Assembly: GCF_003635115.1 (NCBI RefSeq)
Contig: NZ_RBXJ01000001.1
Coordinates: forward strand, 248,001 to 312,000
Source: Microbacterium sp. AG1240
GTDB lineage: Bacteria > Actinomycetota > Actinomycetes > Actinomycetales > Microbacteriaceae
Direction of reading: 5' to 3'
DNA: 64,000 nucleotides
Numbering within the stretch: the stretch's first letter is position 1; each line of letters begins with the position of its first letter. The position numbers and the translations under genes are program-made. Positions 49,372 to 59,370 of this stretch are shown one piece after another. The notes beneath the pieces are model-generated. The model was not told the origin of the DNA. It made no database searches and was given only the letters and a program-made list of their open reading frames with translations.

Positions 49372-50543
49372 GCCGACACCTCGGGAACGGATGCGATGGC
49401 CGCGCGGATGCGCTCGGCCTGGGACTCGGGGGTGAGGTCGGCGATCCACGCGCCCATGGCCGATTCGCTGCCGGCGAGGAACTTGAGCTTGTCGGCCGCG
49501 CGCCGCGGTGACGTCAGCTGCAGGTGCAGGCGGATGCCGTCGCGACCGACGCCCACGGGTGCCTGGTGCCAGGCGGCGATGTAGGGGGTCGGGGTGTCGT
49601 AGAGGGCGTCGATGCCGCGGAGAAGCCGCAGGTACAGCGGGGCGAGTTCGTCGCGCTCGACGTCGCTCGTCGCGGCGAGGTCGGGGATGTGGCGGTGGGG
49701 GAGCAGGTGCACTTCGATCGGCCACCTCGCGGCGAAGGGCACGAACGCCGTCCAGTGCTCGCCCCGCAGCACCACGCGTTCGGACTCCCGCTCCGACTCG
49801 AGGATTCGGGCGAACAGGTCGCCTCCGACCTTCTCGACGGCCTCCAGCTGACGGCGCGTGCGCGGGGTGACGTAGGGGTAGGAGTAGATCTGGCCATGGG
49901 GGTGCGCGAGGGTGACGCCGATCTGCTCGCCGCGGTTCTCGAACGGGAAGACCTGCTCGATGCCCGGGAGGGCCGACAGCGCGGCGGTGCGGTCGGCCCA
50001 CGCCTCGATGACGGTGCGGGCACGCACCACGCCGAGCGAGCCGAACGACCCCTCGTGGGCCGGGCTGAAGCACACGACCTCGCAGCGTCCGACCGAGGTG
50101 CGGCTGCGGCCGAGGCCGAGCGCGACGAGGTCGCCGTCTCCGGCCGGAGCGTCGCCTGCGGCGGGGGCGTCGTCGGTGGCCTCCGCGAGCGCGGGGCCGA
50201 AGGAGGGCGACTTGTTCTCGAACACGGCGACGTCGTAGAGCGAGGGGATCTCCGACGGGTTGGTCGGCGTCTGCGGGGCCAGCGGGTCGAGGTCCGCCGG
50301 CGGGAGGAAGGCGCGGTTCTGCCGGGCAGAGGCGATCGAGATCCAGTCGCCGGTGAGTACGTCCTGCCGCATCGTCGCCGTCGCCGGCCGCGGGTCGAGG
50401 GTGCGCTCGTCGACCGCGCGATCGGGGCCCAGGGCCGTGCCGGGGTCGTCGAAGTAGATGAGCTCCCGGCCGTCGGCGAGACGGGTGGAGCGCTTCGCGA
50501 CGCCCCCGCCGAGGGCGACCGCGTCGATGCGTTGCATGTTCAC
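49368..50543 (-). CDS. galT: Galactose-1-phosphate uridylyltransferase
   Basis: Predicted 391-residue enzyme of the Leloir pathway. The active-site motif LAHPHGQIYSYPYV lies near residue 223, with FENRGEQIGVT before it and WPIEVHLLPHRHIPDL after; an N-terminal TGDWISIASARQNRAF block also fits. A Pro/Ala/Asp-rich segment near 120-138 may be a loop. Start is GTG 50543 or ATG 50537; both lie in a LacI-type operator. galE is absent from this window. Confidence 0.94.
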   Translation of the reverse strand: MNMQRIDAVALGGGVAKRSTRLADGRELIYFDDPGTALGPDRAVDERTLDPRPATATMRQDVLTGDWISIASARQNRAFLPPADLDPLAPQTPTNPSEIPSLYDVAVFENKSPSFGPALAEATDDAPAAGDAPAGDGDLVALGLGRSRTSVGRCEVVCFSPAHEGSFGSLGVVRARTVIEAWADRTAALSALPGIEQVFPFENRGEQIGVTLAHPHGQIYSYPYVTPRTRRQLEAVEKVGGDLFARILESERESERVVLRGEHWTAFVPFAARWPIEVHLLPHRHIPDLAATSDVERDELAPLYLRLLRGIDALYDTPTPYIAAWHQAPVGVGRDGIRLHLQLTSPRRAADKLKFLAGSESAMGAWIADLTPESQAERIRAAIASVPEVSA

Positions 50544-50580
50544 GATAACACGCTAGCTTGCGGGCGTGATATCGTCAACA
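50537..50580. promoter_or_regulatory. Paired LacI-type operators between galT and the LacI gene
   Basis: Site 1 is TGTTCACGATAACA (50537-50550). Site 2, read on the minus strand, is TGTTGACGATATCA (50567-50580), matching at 12 of 14 positions. Centres are 30 bp apart, about three DNA turns. Site 1 covers the galT start and site 2 lies just before the regulator gene, so a bound repressor could control both directions. Confidence 0.6.
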
Positions 50581-50596
50581 TTCCGGGGAGGTCAGG

Positions 50597-51568
50597 ATGC
50601 TGCGAGTATCGATGGCGGATGTCGCCGAGCGCGCGGGGGTGTCGGCGCAGACCGTCTCGCGGGTGGCGAACGGCAGTCCGCGGGTCGATCCCGAGACCCG
50701 CGTCCGCGTCGAGCGCGCGATGAGCGATCTGGGCTACCGCGTGCATCGAGCGGCCCGCGCGCTGCGCACGGGGCAGAGCCGCACGATCGGGCTCATCGTC
50801 TCGACGCTCGCGACCGTCGGCAACTCCCGGATGCTGCAGTCGATCGCCGAGGTCGCGGCCGCCGGCGACTACGCCCTCACGGTCGCCACCGCCCGCGGCG
50901 AGCGGGGCATGCTCGAGGCGTTCGCCCGGCTTCGCGACGACGGCGTGGACGGCGCGATCGTGCTGAACGAGGCGACCCCCCTCACGCGCGAGGCCGCGGT
51001 GCCCGAGGGCATGCGGCTGGTCGCCGTGGACTCGGCCCCCGACGACCGCTTCGCCCTCGTGCAGACCGACCACGCCGCCGGTGCGGCCGCCGCCACCCGG
51101 CACCTGCTCGATCTCGGGCACGCGACGGTGCACCATCTCGCCGGGCCCGCCGACTCCTTCGCCGCGGTCGAGCGCGAGCGCGGCTGGCGAGAGGCGCTCT
51201 CGGCCGCCGGGGCGACCCCGCCGGCGGTCGCCCGCGGCGACTGGACGTCGCGGTCGGGGCACGCCGCAGCATCCGGTCTTCTCGATTCCACCGCCGTGTT
51301 CGTGGCGAACGACCAGATGGCCCTGGGAGCCCTGCGCGCCTTCGCCGACGCCGGCCGGCGTGTGCCCGACGACGTCGCGGTGGTGGGCTTCGACGACATC
51401 GTGGATGCGGCGGAGTTCCGCCCGCCCCTCACGACCGTCCGTCAGGACTTCGACGAGCTCGGCGCGCGCGCCGTCGCGACCCTCATCGCGCTTATCGAGG
51501 GCCACGCGGTCGCGCCCCTCGTCTCGCTCCCGCCCACCCTCGTGGTGCGGTCGAGCTCAGCGGTCTGA
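50597..51568 (+). CDS. LacI-family transcriptional regulator, probable gal repressor
   Basis: Predicted 323-residue repressor. The N-terminal helix-turn-helix is SMADVAERAGVSAQTVSRVANGS with the hinge helix RAARALRTGQSRTIGLIV; the periplasmic-binding-like core has AVDSAPDDRF, LDLGHATVHHLAGPADSFAAVER and VVGFDDIVDAAEFRPPLTTVRQ. GGGGAGG precedes ATG 50597. Divergence from galT-galK and the shared paired operators make control of galactose use the most likely role. Confidence 0.92.
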   Translation: MLRVSMADVAERAGVSAQTVSRVANGSPRVDPETRVRVERAMSDLGYRVHRAARALRTGQSRTIGLIVSTLATVGNSRMLQSIAEVAAAGDYALTVATARGERGMLEAFARLRDDGVDGAIVLNEATPLTREAAVPEGMRLVAVDSAPDDRFALVQTDHAAGAAAATRHLLDLGHATVHHLAGPADSFAAVERERGWREALSAAGATPPAVARGDWTSRSGHAAASGLLDSTAVFVANDQMALGALRAFADAGRRVPDDVAVVGFDDIVDAAEFRPPLTTVRQDFDELGARAVATLIALIEGHAVAPLVSLPPTLVVRSSSAV

Positions 51569-51584
51569 CCGCGCGCTCGCTGGT

Positions 51585-51640
51585 GAGTTGCCGCAACCCG
51601 GGGTCACGCCCGGCTCTGACACCCCGGATGGCGGCAACTC
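51585..51640. repeat. Nested inverted-repeat element
   Basis: GAGTTGCCGC (51585-51594) and GCGGCAACTC (51631-51640) are perfect outer arms. Inside, CCGGGGT and ACCCCGG form a second stem. It may serve as terminator of the LacI gene, or belong to a family of mobile intergenic hairpins. Confidence 0.65.
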
Positions 51641-51650
51641 GGCGGATCCC

Positions 51651-51662
51651 TAGGCTGGGCGG
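51651..51662 (+). promoter_or_regulatory. Leaderless promoter of the 46-aa zinc-ribbon gene
   Basis: TAGGCT (51651-51656) is 6 nt before ATG 51663. Confidence 0.5.
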
Positions 51663-51803
51663 ATGAGCGCGCAGGCCCCCGACCCGCGGTCGTGTCCGAC
51701 CTGCGGTGATCCGCTGAGGTTCGAGATCCTCGACGACGAACGGTTCCTGGTGGCGTGGTCGTGCATGACCTGCGGTCTGATCCGCACCACCGAGCCGGCC
51801 TGA
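51663..51803 (+). CDS. Small zinc-ribbon protein, function unknown
   Basis: A 46-residue frame from ATG 51663 to TGA 51801-51803. Two Cys pairs, CPTCG near residue 12 and CMTCG near 35, are separated by FEILDDERFLVAW, the spacing of a small zinc ribbon. The canonical leaderless promoter right before it and the conserved metal-site pattern argue that it is a real gene. It is monocistronic; the opposing gene ends 5 bp after it. I do not know a function; zinc ribbons of this size often bind nucleic acid or other proteins. Confidence 0.65.
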   Translation: MSAQAPDPRSCPTCGDPLRFEILDDERFLVAWSCMTCGLIRTTEPA

Positions 51804-51807
51804 CCGA

Positions 51808-52149
51808 TCATTCGCGATCGTTCAGCGGGCCGAACTCGCGTCTGACATCGGCGAACGACTGAACCTCCGCCTGGAGGCGGTCGGCGAGCCAGGCGCCGTC
51901 GCGCAGCCACTTCTGCAGGTTGGCATCGCTGTCCCATCCCTCGAACGGATCGCCGTGGCTCTCGAAGAAGGCCTGCCATCCCTCGAGATCCTCGGCCAGC
52001 TCCGGAGATAAGCCGTACGTCTCCGGGGTCGTGGTGTAGCCGACGTCCCAGGTCGGGGTCGAGCTCTCCCACAGCGGGTAGCGCCGTCCGTAATCGGCGA
52101 ACATGCGGATCACCCGACGCTCCGGTGGGACTTGTGGGGTGGGGAGCAC
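51808..52149 (-). CDS. Hypothetical acidic protein
   Basis: Predicted 113-residue soluble protein, rich in Trp, Tyr and acidic residues (YGRRYPLWESSTPTWDVGYTT-like N-terminal part, LSPELAEDLEGWQAFFES, WDSDANLQKWLRDG, then AWLADRLQAEVQSFADV). GTG 52149 is 7 nt after TACCGT (52157-52162 on this strand), the leaderless pattern seen elsewhere here; GTG 52113 with GGAG upstream, giving 101 residues, is the alternative. I recognise no family. No membrane segment or signal peptide is seen. Confidence 0.6.
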   Translation of the reverse strand: MLPTPQVPPERRVIRMFADYGRRYPLWESSTPTWDVGYTTTPETYGLSPELAEDLEGWQAFFESHGDPFEGWDSDANLQKWLRDGAWLADRLQAEVQSFADVRREFGPLNDRE

Positions 52150-52172
52150 GCTTAACACGGTAGCTGCCGCGG

Positions 52173-53024
52173 CTAGGCCAGATACTCCCAGGGCGGTTCG
52201 CAGCCGGTGCGTATCTCGGCTATCGAGGCGGCCAACCTGCCCGTCACCGTCACGCGCACCTTCGTCAGCCGGGCGAGTTCCGCCATGTCCGCAATGTGGT
52301 GACAGTTCAGGAGCCCCAGTTCTCGAAGCGGAAGGTCGGCGAGGGCCGCCGTGCCGACGAGCCGGGCGACATCGCTGATGGCGAGGACGGAGAGGCGGGG
52401 GAACGTCGTGAGGCTGGTCGCATCGAACAGGCGGGCCCGGTTGATCGAGAGTCGACGCAGTGCCGGGTCGCCGTCCCGGGTGCCCTGGAGCGAGCGGATG
52501 CGCGGTGCGCTCGCAAGGTCGAGCTCGAGGAGGTGAGCCGGGATCTCGTTCAAAGCACTGGCCTCCACGTCATGGAAAGACGCCCGCTCTAGAGTGGCGA
52601 TCTCGAAGACCGATTTGTTGGTCTCCCATGCGCCCGCGAAAGACGTCAGCGAGGTGAGCGGACGGAGATCCGTTTCGGGCGCACCGAGGACCTCCAGTGA
52701 CAAATGCTCGAGCGTCGTAATCTCACTGACGGGCCGGGTGTCGTAGTCGACCCCGGTGACGCTGAGAGCGGTCAATCCCAGGAAATCGCGCAGGAACGTG
52801 AGATCTCGATGTGCGGCCGGAACTCCCAGCACATGCAGGCCGTAGCCGCGCTCGACTATCCGTCGACGTTCGGCGACCGACGGGATCGCGTCCTCGAAGA
52901 CGGCCATGGGAACGGCGTCCCCGGGCCCTTCGCGCAGGAGCAGCCCGTCGACGCGGGAGAAGCCCGGCAGCCCGGCCATATCGAAGGTGTCGTGAGCGAT
53001 ATCTCGGCGACGTCCCCAGCGCAT
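52173..53024 (-). CDS. Leucine-rich, repeat-like protein of unknown function
   Basis: Predicted 283-residue cytosolic protein. After an N-terminal segment (VDGLLLREGPGDAVPMAVFED) it shows irregular repeats of about 20-25 residues with spaced Leu: FLGLTALSVTGV, TLEHLSLEVLGA, LRPLTSLTSFAGA, LLELDLASAPRI, LRRLSINRARLF, FPRLSVLAISDV, LPLRELGLLNCH. This resembles a leucine-rich-repeat solenoid. No signal peptide or anchor is present. CACAGT 6 nt before ATG 53024 is a near-match to the leaderless -10. Protein-binding is the likely role; the target is unknown. Confidence 0.7.
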   Translation of the reverse strand: MRWGRRRDIAHDTFDMAGLPGFSRVDGLLLREGPGDAVPMAVFEDAIPSVAERRRIVERGYGLHVLGVPAAHRDLTFLRDFLGLTALSVTGVDYDTRPVSEITTLEHLSLEVLGAPETDLRPLTSLTSFAGAWETNKSVFEIATLERASFHDVEASALNEIPAHLLELDLASAPRIRSLQGTRDGDPALRRLSINRARLFDATSLTTFPRLSVLAISDVARLVGTAALADLPLRELGLLNCHHIADMAELARLTKVRVTVTGRLAASIAEIRTGCEPPWEYLA

Positions 53025-53144
53025 GCCCCCACTGTGCCACGAGCGACGGTTCGTGCGTCGTCCCCGCGTAGCACCGCGGACCACCTCTCGGCCTGAACGA
53101 CGGGGCCGGGGGCGGACGCCCGTCGCGGAGACAGAATGGGTGGC

Positions 53145-54272
53145 ATGACCCGGATCGTGATGGCGCCCGACAGCTTCAAGGGCACCATGACGGCATCGGA
53201 TGCGGCGGCCGCGCTCGCCGCGGGCTGGCGGGCGGTGCGCCCCGGCGACGAGATCGTGCTCTCGCCCATGGCCGACGGCGGGGAGGGCACGCTCGATGCC
53301 GTGGCGACCGCCGTGCGGGGTGCCGTGCGCGTGCCGGTCACCGTACCCGGCCCGGCGGGCGAACCCGTCGGCGCGGTGTGGCTCCGCCTCCCGGCTACGG
53401 CCGATGCGCCTTCGGGGACCGGTGTGGTCGAGCTCGCTCAGACGTCGGGCATCGAACTCCTGCGCGGGGCGCTCCGCCCCTGGTCCGCCTCGACGCTCGG
53501 CTTCGGCCATGCCGTCGCCGCCGCTCTCGCCTCGGGGGTCTCGCAGCTCGTGCTCGCGATCGGTTCGAGCGCCTCGACCGACGGCGGGGTCGGCCTCCTC
53601 CGCGCGCTCGGCGGCAGATTCACGGATGCGGCGGGCGACCCGATCCCCGCGGGCGCCGAGGGGCTGCAGCATCTCGCCGCCGTCGACCTCGCCGCACTCG
53701 TGTCGCTCCCGCCCGGGGGAGTGCGCGTGCTGACCGACGTCGAGAACCCGCTCCTCGGCGCGCGGGGCGCGGCCCGGGTGTTCGGTGCGCAGAAGGGGAT
53801 GGATGCCGCGGACCTCGCTCGCGCCGACGCCGGACTCGCGCGCCTGGCGTCATTCGTGCCCGCTGCCGACCCTGCCGCCCCGGGGGCCGGGGCCGCGGGC
53901 GGCACGGGCTGGGCGCTCCTGTCCTGGGGGGCCGACCTGGTCGCGGGCGCGCCGGAGATCGCCGCGGTGACGGGACTGGTCGAGGCCGCCGCATCCGCCG
54001 ACCTCGTCGTCACGGGCGAGGGTGCGTACGATCGGCAGTCGGCCGCGGGCAAGGTGCCGTCGCTCGTCGCGGCGCTGGCTCCCGGGCGCACGGTCCTCGT
54101 CGCCGGCCGCGTCGCGCCCGGTGCCGACACCTCCGCCTTCGCCGCGGCCGTCTCACTCGCCGACCTCGCCGGGTCGGTCGAGAAGGCCATGGCCGCCCCC
54201 GTCGTGTCAATCCGGGCCGCGGGTGCGCTTCTCGCGGATACGCTCGAACCCCATCCCCGAGGAGTCACATGA
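53145..54272 (+). CDS. Glycerate kinase (class II / GlxK-GarK family)
   Basis: Predicted 375-residue kinase. [17 protein letters not shown] at the N-terminus, [14 protein letters not shown], the [14 protein letters not shown] block and [17 protein letters not shown] are diagnostic of glycerate kinase. It phosphorylates glycerate in glyoxylate or sugar-acid metabolism. ATG 53145 is 7 nt after CAGAAT and fits the N-terminus of the family; ATG 53136 would add three residues. A Gly/Ala/Pro-rich loop near 245-258 is longer than usual. Stop overlaps the alcohol dehydrogenase start (ATGA). Confidence 0.92.
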   Translation: MTRIVMAPDSFKGTMTASDAAAALAAGWRAVRPGDEIVLSPMADGGEGTLDAVATAVRGAVRVPVTVPGPAGEPVGAVWLRLPATADAPSGTGVVELAQTSGIELLRGALRPWSASTLGFGHAVAAALASGVSQLVLAIGSSASTDGGVGLLRALGGRFTDAAGDPIPAGAEGLQHLAAVDLAALVSLPPGGVRVLTDVENPLLGARGAARVFGAQKGMDAADLARADAGLARLASFVPAADPAAPGAGAAGGTGWALLSWGADLVAGAPEIAAVTGLVEAAASADLVVTGEGAYDRQSAAGKVPSLVAALAPGRTVLVAGRVAPGADTSAFAAAVSLADLAGSVEKAMAAPVVSIRAAGALLADTLEPHPRGVT

Positions 54273-55309
54273 CCACCGTTCGCGCGTACGCCGCCGCATC
54301 CGCCACCTCCCCCCTCGAACCCACGACGATCGAGCGCCGCGAGGTAGGCCCGCGCGACGTGCTCATCGACATCGCCTACGCCGGCATCTGCCACTCCGAC
54401 ATCCACACGATCCGCGGCGAGTGGGGCGAGGTCGCCTACCCGCTCACGGTCGGTCACGAGATCGTCGGCACCGTGGCCGAAGTGGGCTCCGACGTCACCC
54501 GCCACGCCGTCGGCGACCGCGTGGGCGTCGGCTGCATGGTCAACTCCTGCCGCGAGTGCGAGAACTGCCTCGCCGGCGAGGAGCAGTACTGCCTCAAGGG
54601 CAATGTCGGAACCTACGCCAACGTCGATCGCGACGGCTCGATCACCCAGGGCGGCTACGCGCAGAAGGTGGTCGTCGACGAGGACTTCGTGCTGCGTGTG
54701 CCCGAGGCGATCCCGTACGAGAAGGCGGCGCCCCTGCTCTGCGCCGGCATCACGACGTATTCGCCGCTGCACCACTGGAACGCCGGCCCCGGCAAGAAGG
54801 TCGCCGTCGTCGGCCTCGGCGGGCTCGGGCACATGGCGGTCAAGATCGCGCACGCCATGGGCGCCGAGGTCACCGTGCTGTCGCAGAGCCTGCGCAAGAA
54901 GGACGACGGTCTGGCCATGGGCGCCGACCACTATTACGCCACGAGCGACCCCGAGACGTTCGAGACGCTGAAGAACAGCCTCGACCTCATCGTCAACACC
55001 GTGAGCGCACCGCTCGACCTGAAGCAGTACCTCGGTCTGCTCTCGCTCGACGGCACGATGGTCAACGTCGGTGCGCCGCCCGAGCCGCTGCCGATCCAGG
55101 TGTTCACGCTGTTCTCGAACCGTCGCTCGTTCGCCGGCTCCAGCATCGGCGGCATCCGTGAGACGCAGGAGATGCTCGATTTCTGCGCCGAGCACGGCAT
55201 CGCGCCCGAGGTCGAGCTCATCGACGCCGCGCAGATCAACGAGGCCTACGAGCGCGTGCTCGCCAGCGACGTGCGGTACCGCTTCGTGATCGACGCCGCC
55301 ACCATCTGA
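54269..55309 (+). CDS. NAD(P)-dependent zinc alcohol dehydrogenase (YahK/cinnamyl-type)
   Basis: Predicted 346-residue MDR enzyme. Catalytic-zinc residues lie in GICHSDIHT and GHEIVGTV, the structural zinc Cys cluster in [17 protein letters not shown], and the NADP-binding motif [15 protein letters not shown] near residue 178. The family reduces a broad set of aldehydes. It is coupled to glycerate kinase, which may suggest work on small sugar-derived aldehydes, but that link is inference. GAGGAG precedes the ATG. Confidence 0.92.
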   Translation: MTTVRAYAAASATSPLEPTTIERREVGPRDVLIDIAYAGICHSDIHTIRGEWGEVAYPLTVGHEIVGTVAEVGSDVTRHAVGDRVGVGCMVNSCRECENCLAGEEQYCLKGNVGTYANVDRDGSITQGGYAQKVVVDEDFVLRVPEAIPYEKAAPLLCAGITTYSPLHHWNAGPGKKVAVVGLGGLGHMAVKIAHAMGAEVTVLSQSLRKKDDGLAMGADHYYATSDPETFETLKNSLDLIVNTVSAPLDLKQYLGLLSLDGTMVNVGAPPEPLPIQVFTLFSNRRSFAGSSIGGIRETQEMLDFCAEHGIAPEVELIDAAQINEAYERVLASDVRYRFVIDAATI

Positions 55310-55338
55310 CCCGCTGCTGCTGCGTGCGCAGCGACGAA

Positions 55339-55377
55339 CGACGACACCCCGGTCTCGATGAGGCCGGGGTGTCGTCG
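55339..55377. terminator. Bidirectional hairpin terminator
   Basis: CGACGACACCCCGG and CCGGGGTGTCGTCG form a 14-bp perfect stem between convergent alcohol dehydrogenase and pgm genes. Confidence 0.85.
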
Positions 55378-55394
55378 TCGGTGGATGCTGCGGG

Positions 55395-57041
<1,647 letters not shown>

Positions 57042-57164
57042 TCCCCCAGTCTGCCCGGTGAGAGCCCGTTGCGGGACGCCTTTGACACGAACTGCTGGTT
57101 TCACCCCCTTCTGCGGTCCCTCGGTGCACCGCCGATCCGCAACGGCCGGTGCAGATGTGGGGGC

Positions 57165-57177
57165 TAGGCTGATCGCC
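57165..57177 (+). promoter_or_regulatory. Leaderless promoter of pheA
   Basis: TAGGCT (57165-57170) is 7 nt before GTG 57178. Confidence 0.55.
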
Positions 57178-58134
57178 GTGATGCCCGAGACCGCCCCCAC
57201 CCGCCGCACATACAGCTATCTCGGGCCGGCGGGAACCTTCACCGAGGCCGCGCTCGCGCAGGTGCCCGAGGCGCGCGATCAGCACTGGCGCGCGGTGAGG
57301 AACGTCGGTGAGGCGCTCGCCGACGTCGTCGAGGGGCGCTCGGACGCCGCGATGATCGCGATCGAGAACTCCGTCGACGGCGGGGTCTCGACCGCACAGG
57401 ACGCACTGGCCACGATGCCCGGTCTCCGGATCGTCGGCGAATACCTGGTGCCGGTCAACTTCGTGCTCGTGGGGCGGCCCGGCACCCGGCTCGAAGACGT
57501 GTCGCTCGTCGCGGGCCATCCGGTGGCCTACGCCCAGTGCCTCGGCTGGCTGACCGACGCCCTTCCCGCGCACGCGCACATCCCCGCGGCGAGCAACGTC
57601 GCCAGCGCCCTCGGGATCCTCGACGGCACGAGCGACGCCGACGCCGCGATCGCGGCACCCGGCATCGTCGCCCATCACGATCTCGCCGTGCTCGCCGAGA
57701 GCATCGGCGACAACCCGAATGCGGTGACCCGGTTCGTGCTCGTCAGTCGCACGGTCGCGCCGGCACCGCCGACCGGTGCCGACAAGACGTCTTTGATCGT
57801 CGAGCTGCCCGAGGACCACCCGGGCGCCCTGCTCGAGCTCCTCGAGCAGTTCGCGACGCGCGGCATCAACCTGAGCCTGCTGGCGTCGCGTCCGATCGGA
57901 GATGCCCTCGGGCGCTACCGCTTCGTCATCGACGCCGACGGCCACGTGTACGACGAGCGCATGGCCGACGCGCTCCTGGGGCTGCGCCGGTTCAGCCCGA
58001 AGATGATCTTCCTCGGGTCGTACGCCCGCGCCGACCGCGCGATCGTCCGATACCCCGATCGCTACTCCGACGACGTCTTCGTCGAGGCGCGCGACTGGCT
58101 GCGCTCGCTCATCAGCGGCGAGCCCGAGGCGTAG
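57178..58134 (+). CDS. pheA: Prephenate dehydratase
   Basis: Predicted 318-residue enzyme turning prephenate into phenylpyruvate in phenylalanine synthesis. The catalytic domain begins [15 protein letters not shown], has [17 protein letters not shown] and the active-site TRF in [11 protein letters not shown]-terminal ACT domain ([20 protein letters not shown], then [20 protein letters not shown]) provides feedback control by phenylalanine. GTG 57178 fits the leaderless promoter; ATG 57181 is the next codon. No chorismate mutase domain is fused. Confidence 0.94.
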   Translation: MMPETAPTRRTYSYLGPAGTFTEAALAQVPEARDQHWRAVRNVGEALADVVEGRSDAAMIAIENSVDGGVSTAQDALATMPGLRIVGEYLVPVNFVLVGRPGTRLEDVSLVAGHPVAYAQCLGWLTDALPAHAHIPAASNVASALGILDGTSDADAAIAAPGIVAHHDLAVLAESIGDNPNAVTRFVLVSRTVAPAPPTGADKTSLIVELPEDHPGALLELLEQFATRGINLSLLASRPIGDALGRYRFVIDADGHVYDERMADALLGLRRFSPKMIFLGSYARADRAIVRYPDRYSDDVFVEARDWLRSLISGEPEA

Positions 58135-58189
58135 CGGCCGAGACACCACGATCGGCCGAGACACCGCGCCAGGCGGGGTGTCTCAGCCG
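58135..58189. repeat. Intergenic repeat-hairpin element (X-X-X' architecture), probable terminator
   Basis: CGGCCGAGACACC occurs at 58135-58147 and again at 58153-58165, then inverted as GGTGTCTCAGCCG near 58177-58189 with one mismatch. Two alternative hairpins can form between the convergent pheA and LLM genes. The arrangement copies that at 10764-10832 with different stem sequence. Confidence 0.65.
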
Positions 58190-58220
58190 AAACGGGTGTT
58201 TCGCGACCGGATGCGGCGCG

Positions 58221-59282
58221 TCAGGCCGCGACGGGAACGAGCACGCCGGCGACCTGCGACAGCGTCTGCACCCGTCCGTCCGCCGCGTCGAGCGGCTCGC
58301 CGTCGAAGGCGCCGGCGATGGGGGAGAGCATGATCTCGTCGACCCCGTGGCGGGCGGCGAACGCGGTGAGCTCTGCGGCGACGGAGTCGCCCGTGCCGAC
58401 GAACCACGTCGCGCGCGTCTGCGACATGAGCGACTCGGCCATCGCGTCGAACGGCAGGGCGCGCGCCTGCTCGACGGTCTCGAGCGGCACGAGCGGCATG
58501 TTCGAGCGCAGGCGCGCCATCATGCGCAGCTGCGGCAGGGCCCGCGCCTCGGCCTCCTCGGCGGTGGGGGCGGCGACCGCGTTCACCGTGAGGAACGTGC
58601 GCGGTGCGGCGAGGGTCTCGCTCGGCTGGAACCCGGTGCGGTAGAGGTCGAGGGCTCGCTCGAGCCCGTGGCCGGCGAAGTGGTTCGCGAACACGTACGG
58701 CAGGCCCAGCGCGGCCGCGAGGGACGCGGAATAGTCGCTCGACCCCAGCAGCCAGACCTCGGGCGAGCCGGATGCTGCGGGTGTCGCGTGCACCGTGTAC
58801 TCGCCGCCGGAGCTGAAGCGCACGGTGGCGCCCTCCGGGGAGGTGAGCGCGAGGATGTCGCGGATGTGCTCGGGGAAGCGGTCGACGTCGCTCGTCGTGC
58901 CCGACCGGAAGAGCAGCTGCGTGATCACGGGATCGGAGCCGGGGGCACGACCGATTCCGAGGTCGACCCTCCCCGGTGCGACCGCCTCGAGGGCGGCGAA
59001 CTGCTCGGCCACGACCAGCGGGGAGTGGTTGGGAAGCATGACGCCGCCCGACCCGACGCGGATGCGGCTGGTGCGTCCGGCGGCCGCCGCGATGAGCACC
59101 GGCGGGGTGGTCGAGGCGACGGCGGGCATGTTGTGGTGCTCGGCGAACCAGTATCGGCGGTAGCCGAGCTCCTCGGCGCGGGCGACGAGGTCGAGGGAGG
59201 CGGAGACGGCCTGCGCGCTCGACTGGCCGGCTCGGACCGGGATGAGATCGAGAACGGAGAGGGCGAGCGGCGGAGTAGTCAT
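58221..59282 (-). CDS. LLM-class flavin-dependent oxidoreductase (MsnO8-type)
   Basis: Predicted 353-residue luciferase-like monooxygenase. LALSVLDLIPVRAGQSS opens the barrel; RYWFAEHHNMPAVASTTPPVLIA, RIRVGSGGVMLPNHSPLVVAEQFA-type and VDLGIGRAPGSDP blocks identify the subgroup often annotated LLM MsnO8 family. PEVWLLGSSDYSASLAAALGLPY lies mid-protein. It probably uses FMN; substrate unknown. ATG 59282 was chosen because the family begins here; the upstream TTGCAT only loosely resembles a -10. Confidence 0.88.
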   Translation of the reverse strand: MTTPPLALSVLDLIPVRAGQSSAQAVSASLDLVARAEELGYRRYWFAEHHNMPAVASTTPPVLIAAAAGRTSRIRVGSGGVMLPNHSPLVVAEQFAALEAVAPGRVDLGIGRAPGSDPVITQLLFRSGTTSDVDRFPEHIRDILALTSPEGATVRFSSGGEYTVHATPAASGSPEVWLLGSSDYSASLAAALGLPYVFANHFAGHGLERALDLYRTGFQPSETLAAPRTFLTVNAVAAPTAEEAEARALPQLRMMARLRSNMPLVPLETVEQARALPFDAMAESLMSQTRATWFVGTGDSVAAELTAFAARHGVDEIMLSPIAGAFDGEPLDAADGRVQTLSQVAGVLVPVAA

Positions 59283-59370
59283 CGCCGGATGCAACGACGC
59301 AGCATCCGCTCGCATTCCGGGGTCGACGAGGTAGTGCGGCCTCCGCCCGGAACTCCGGCCCCGGTGGCGC

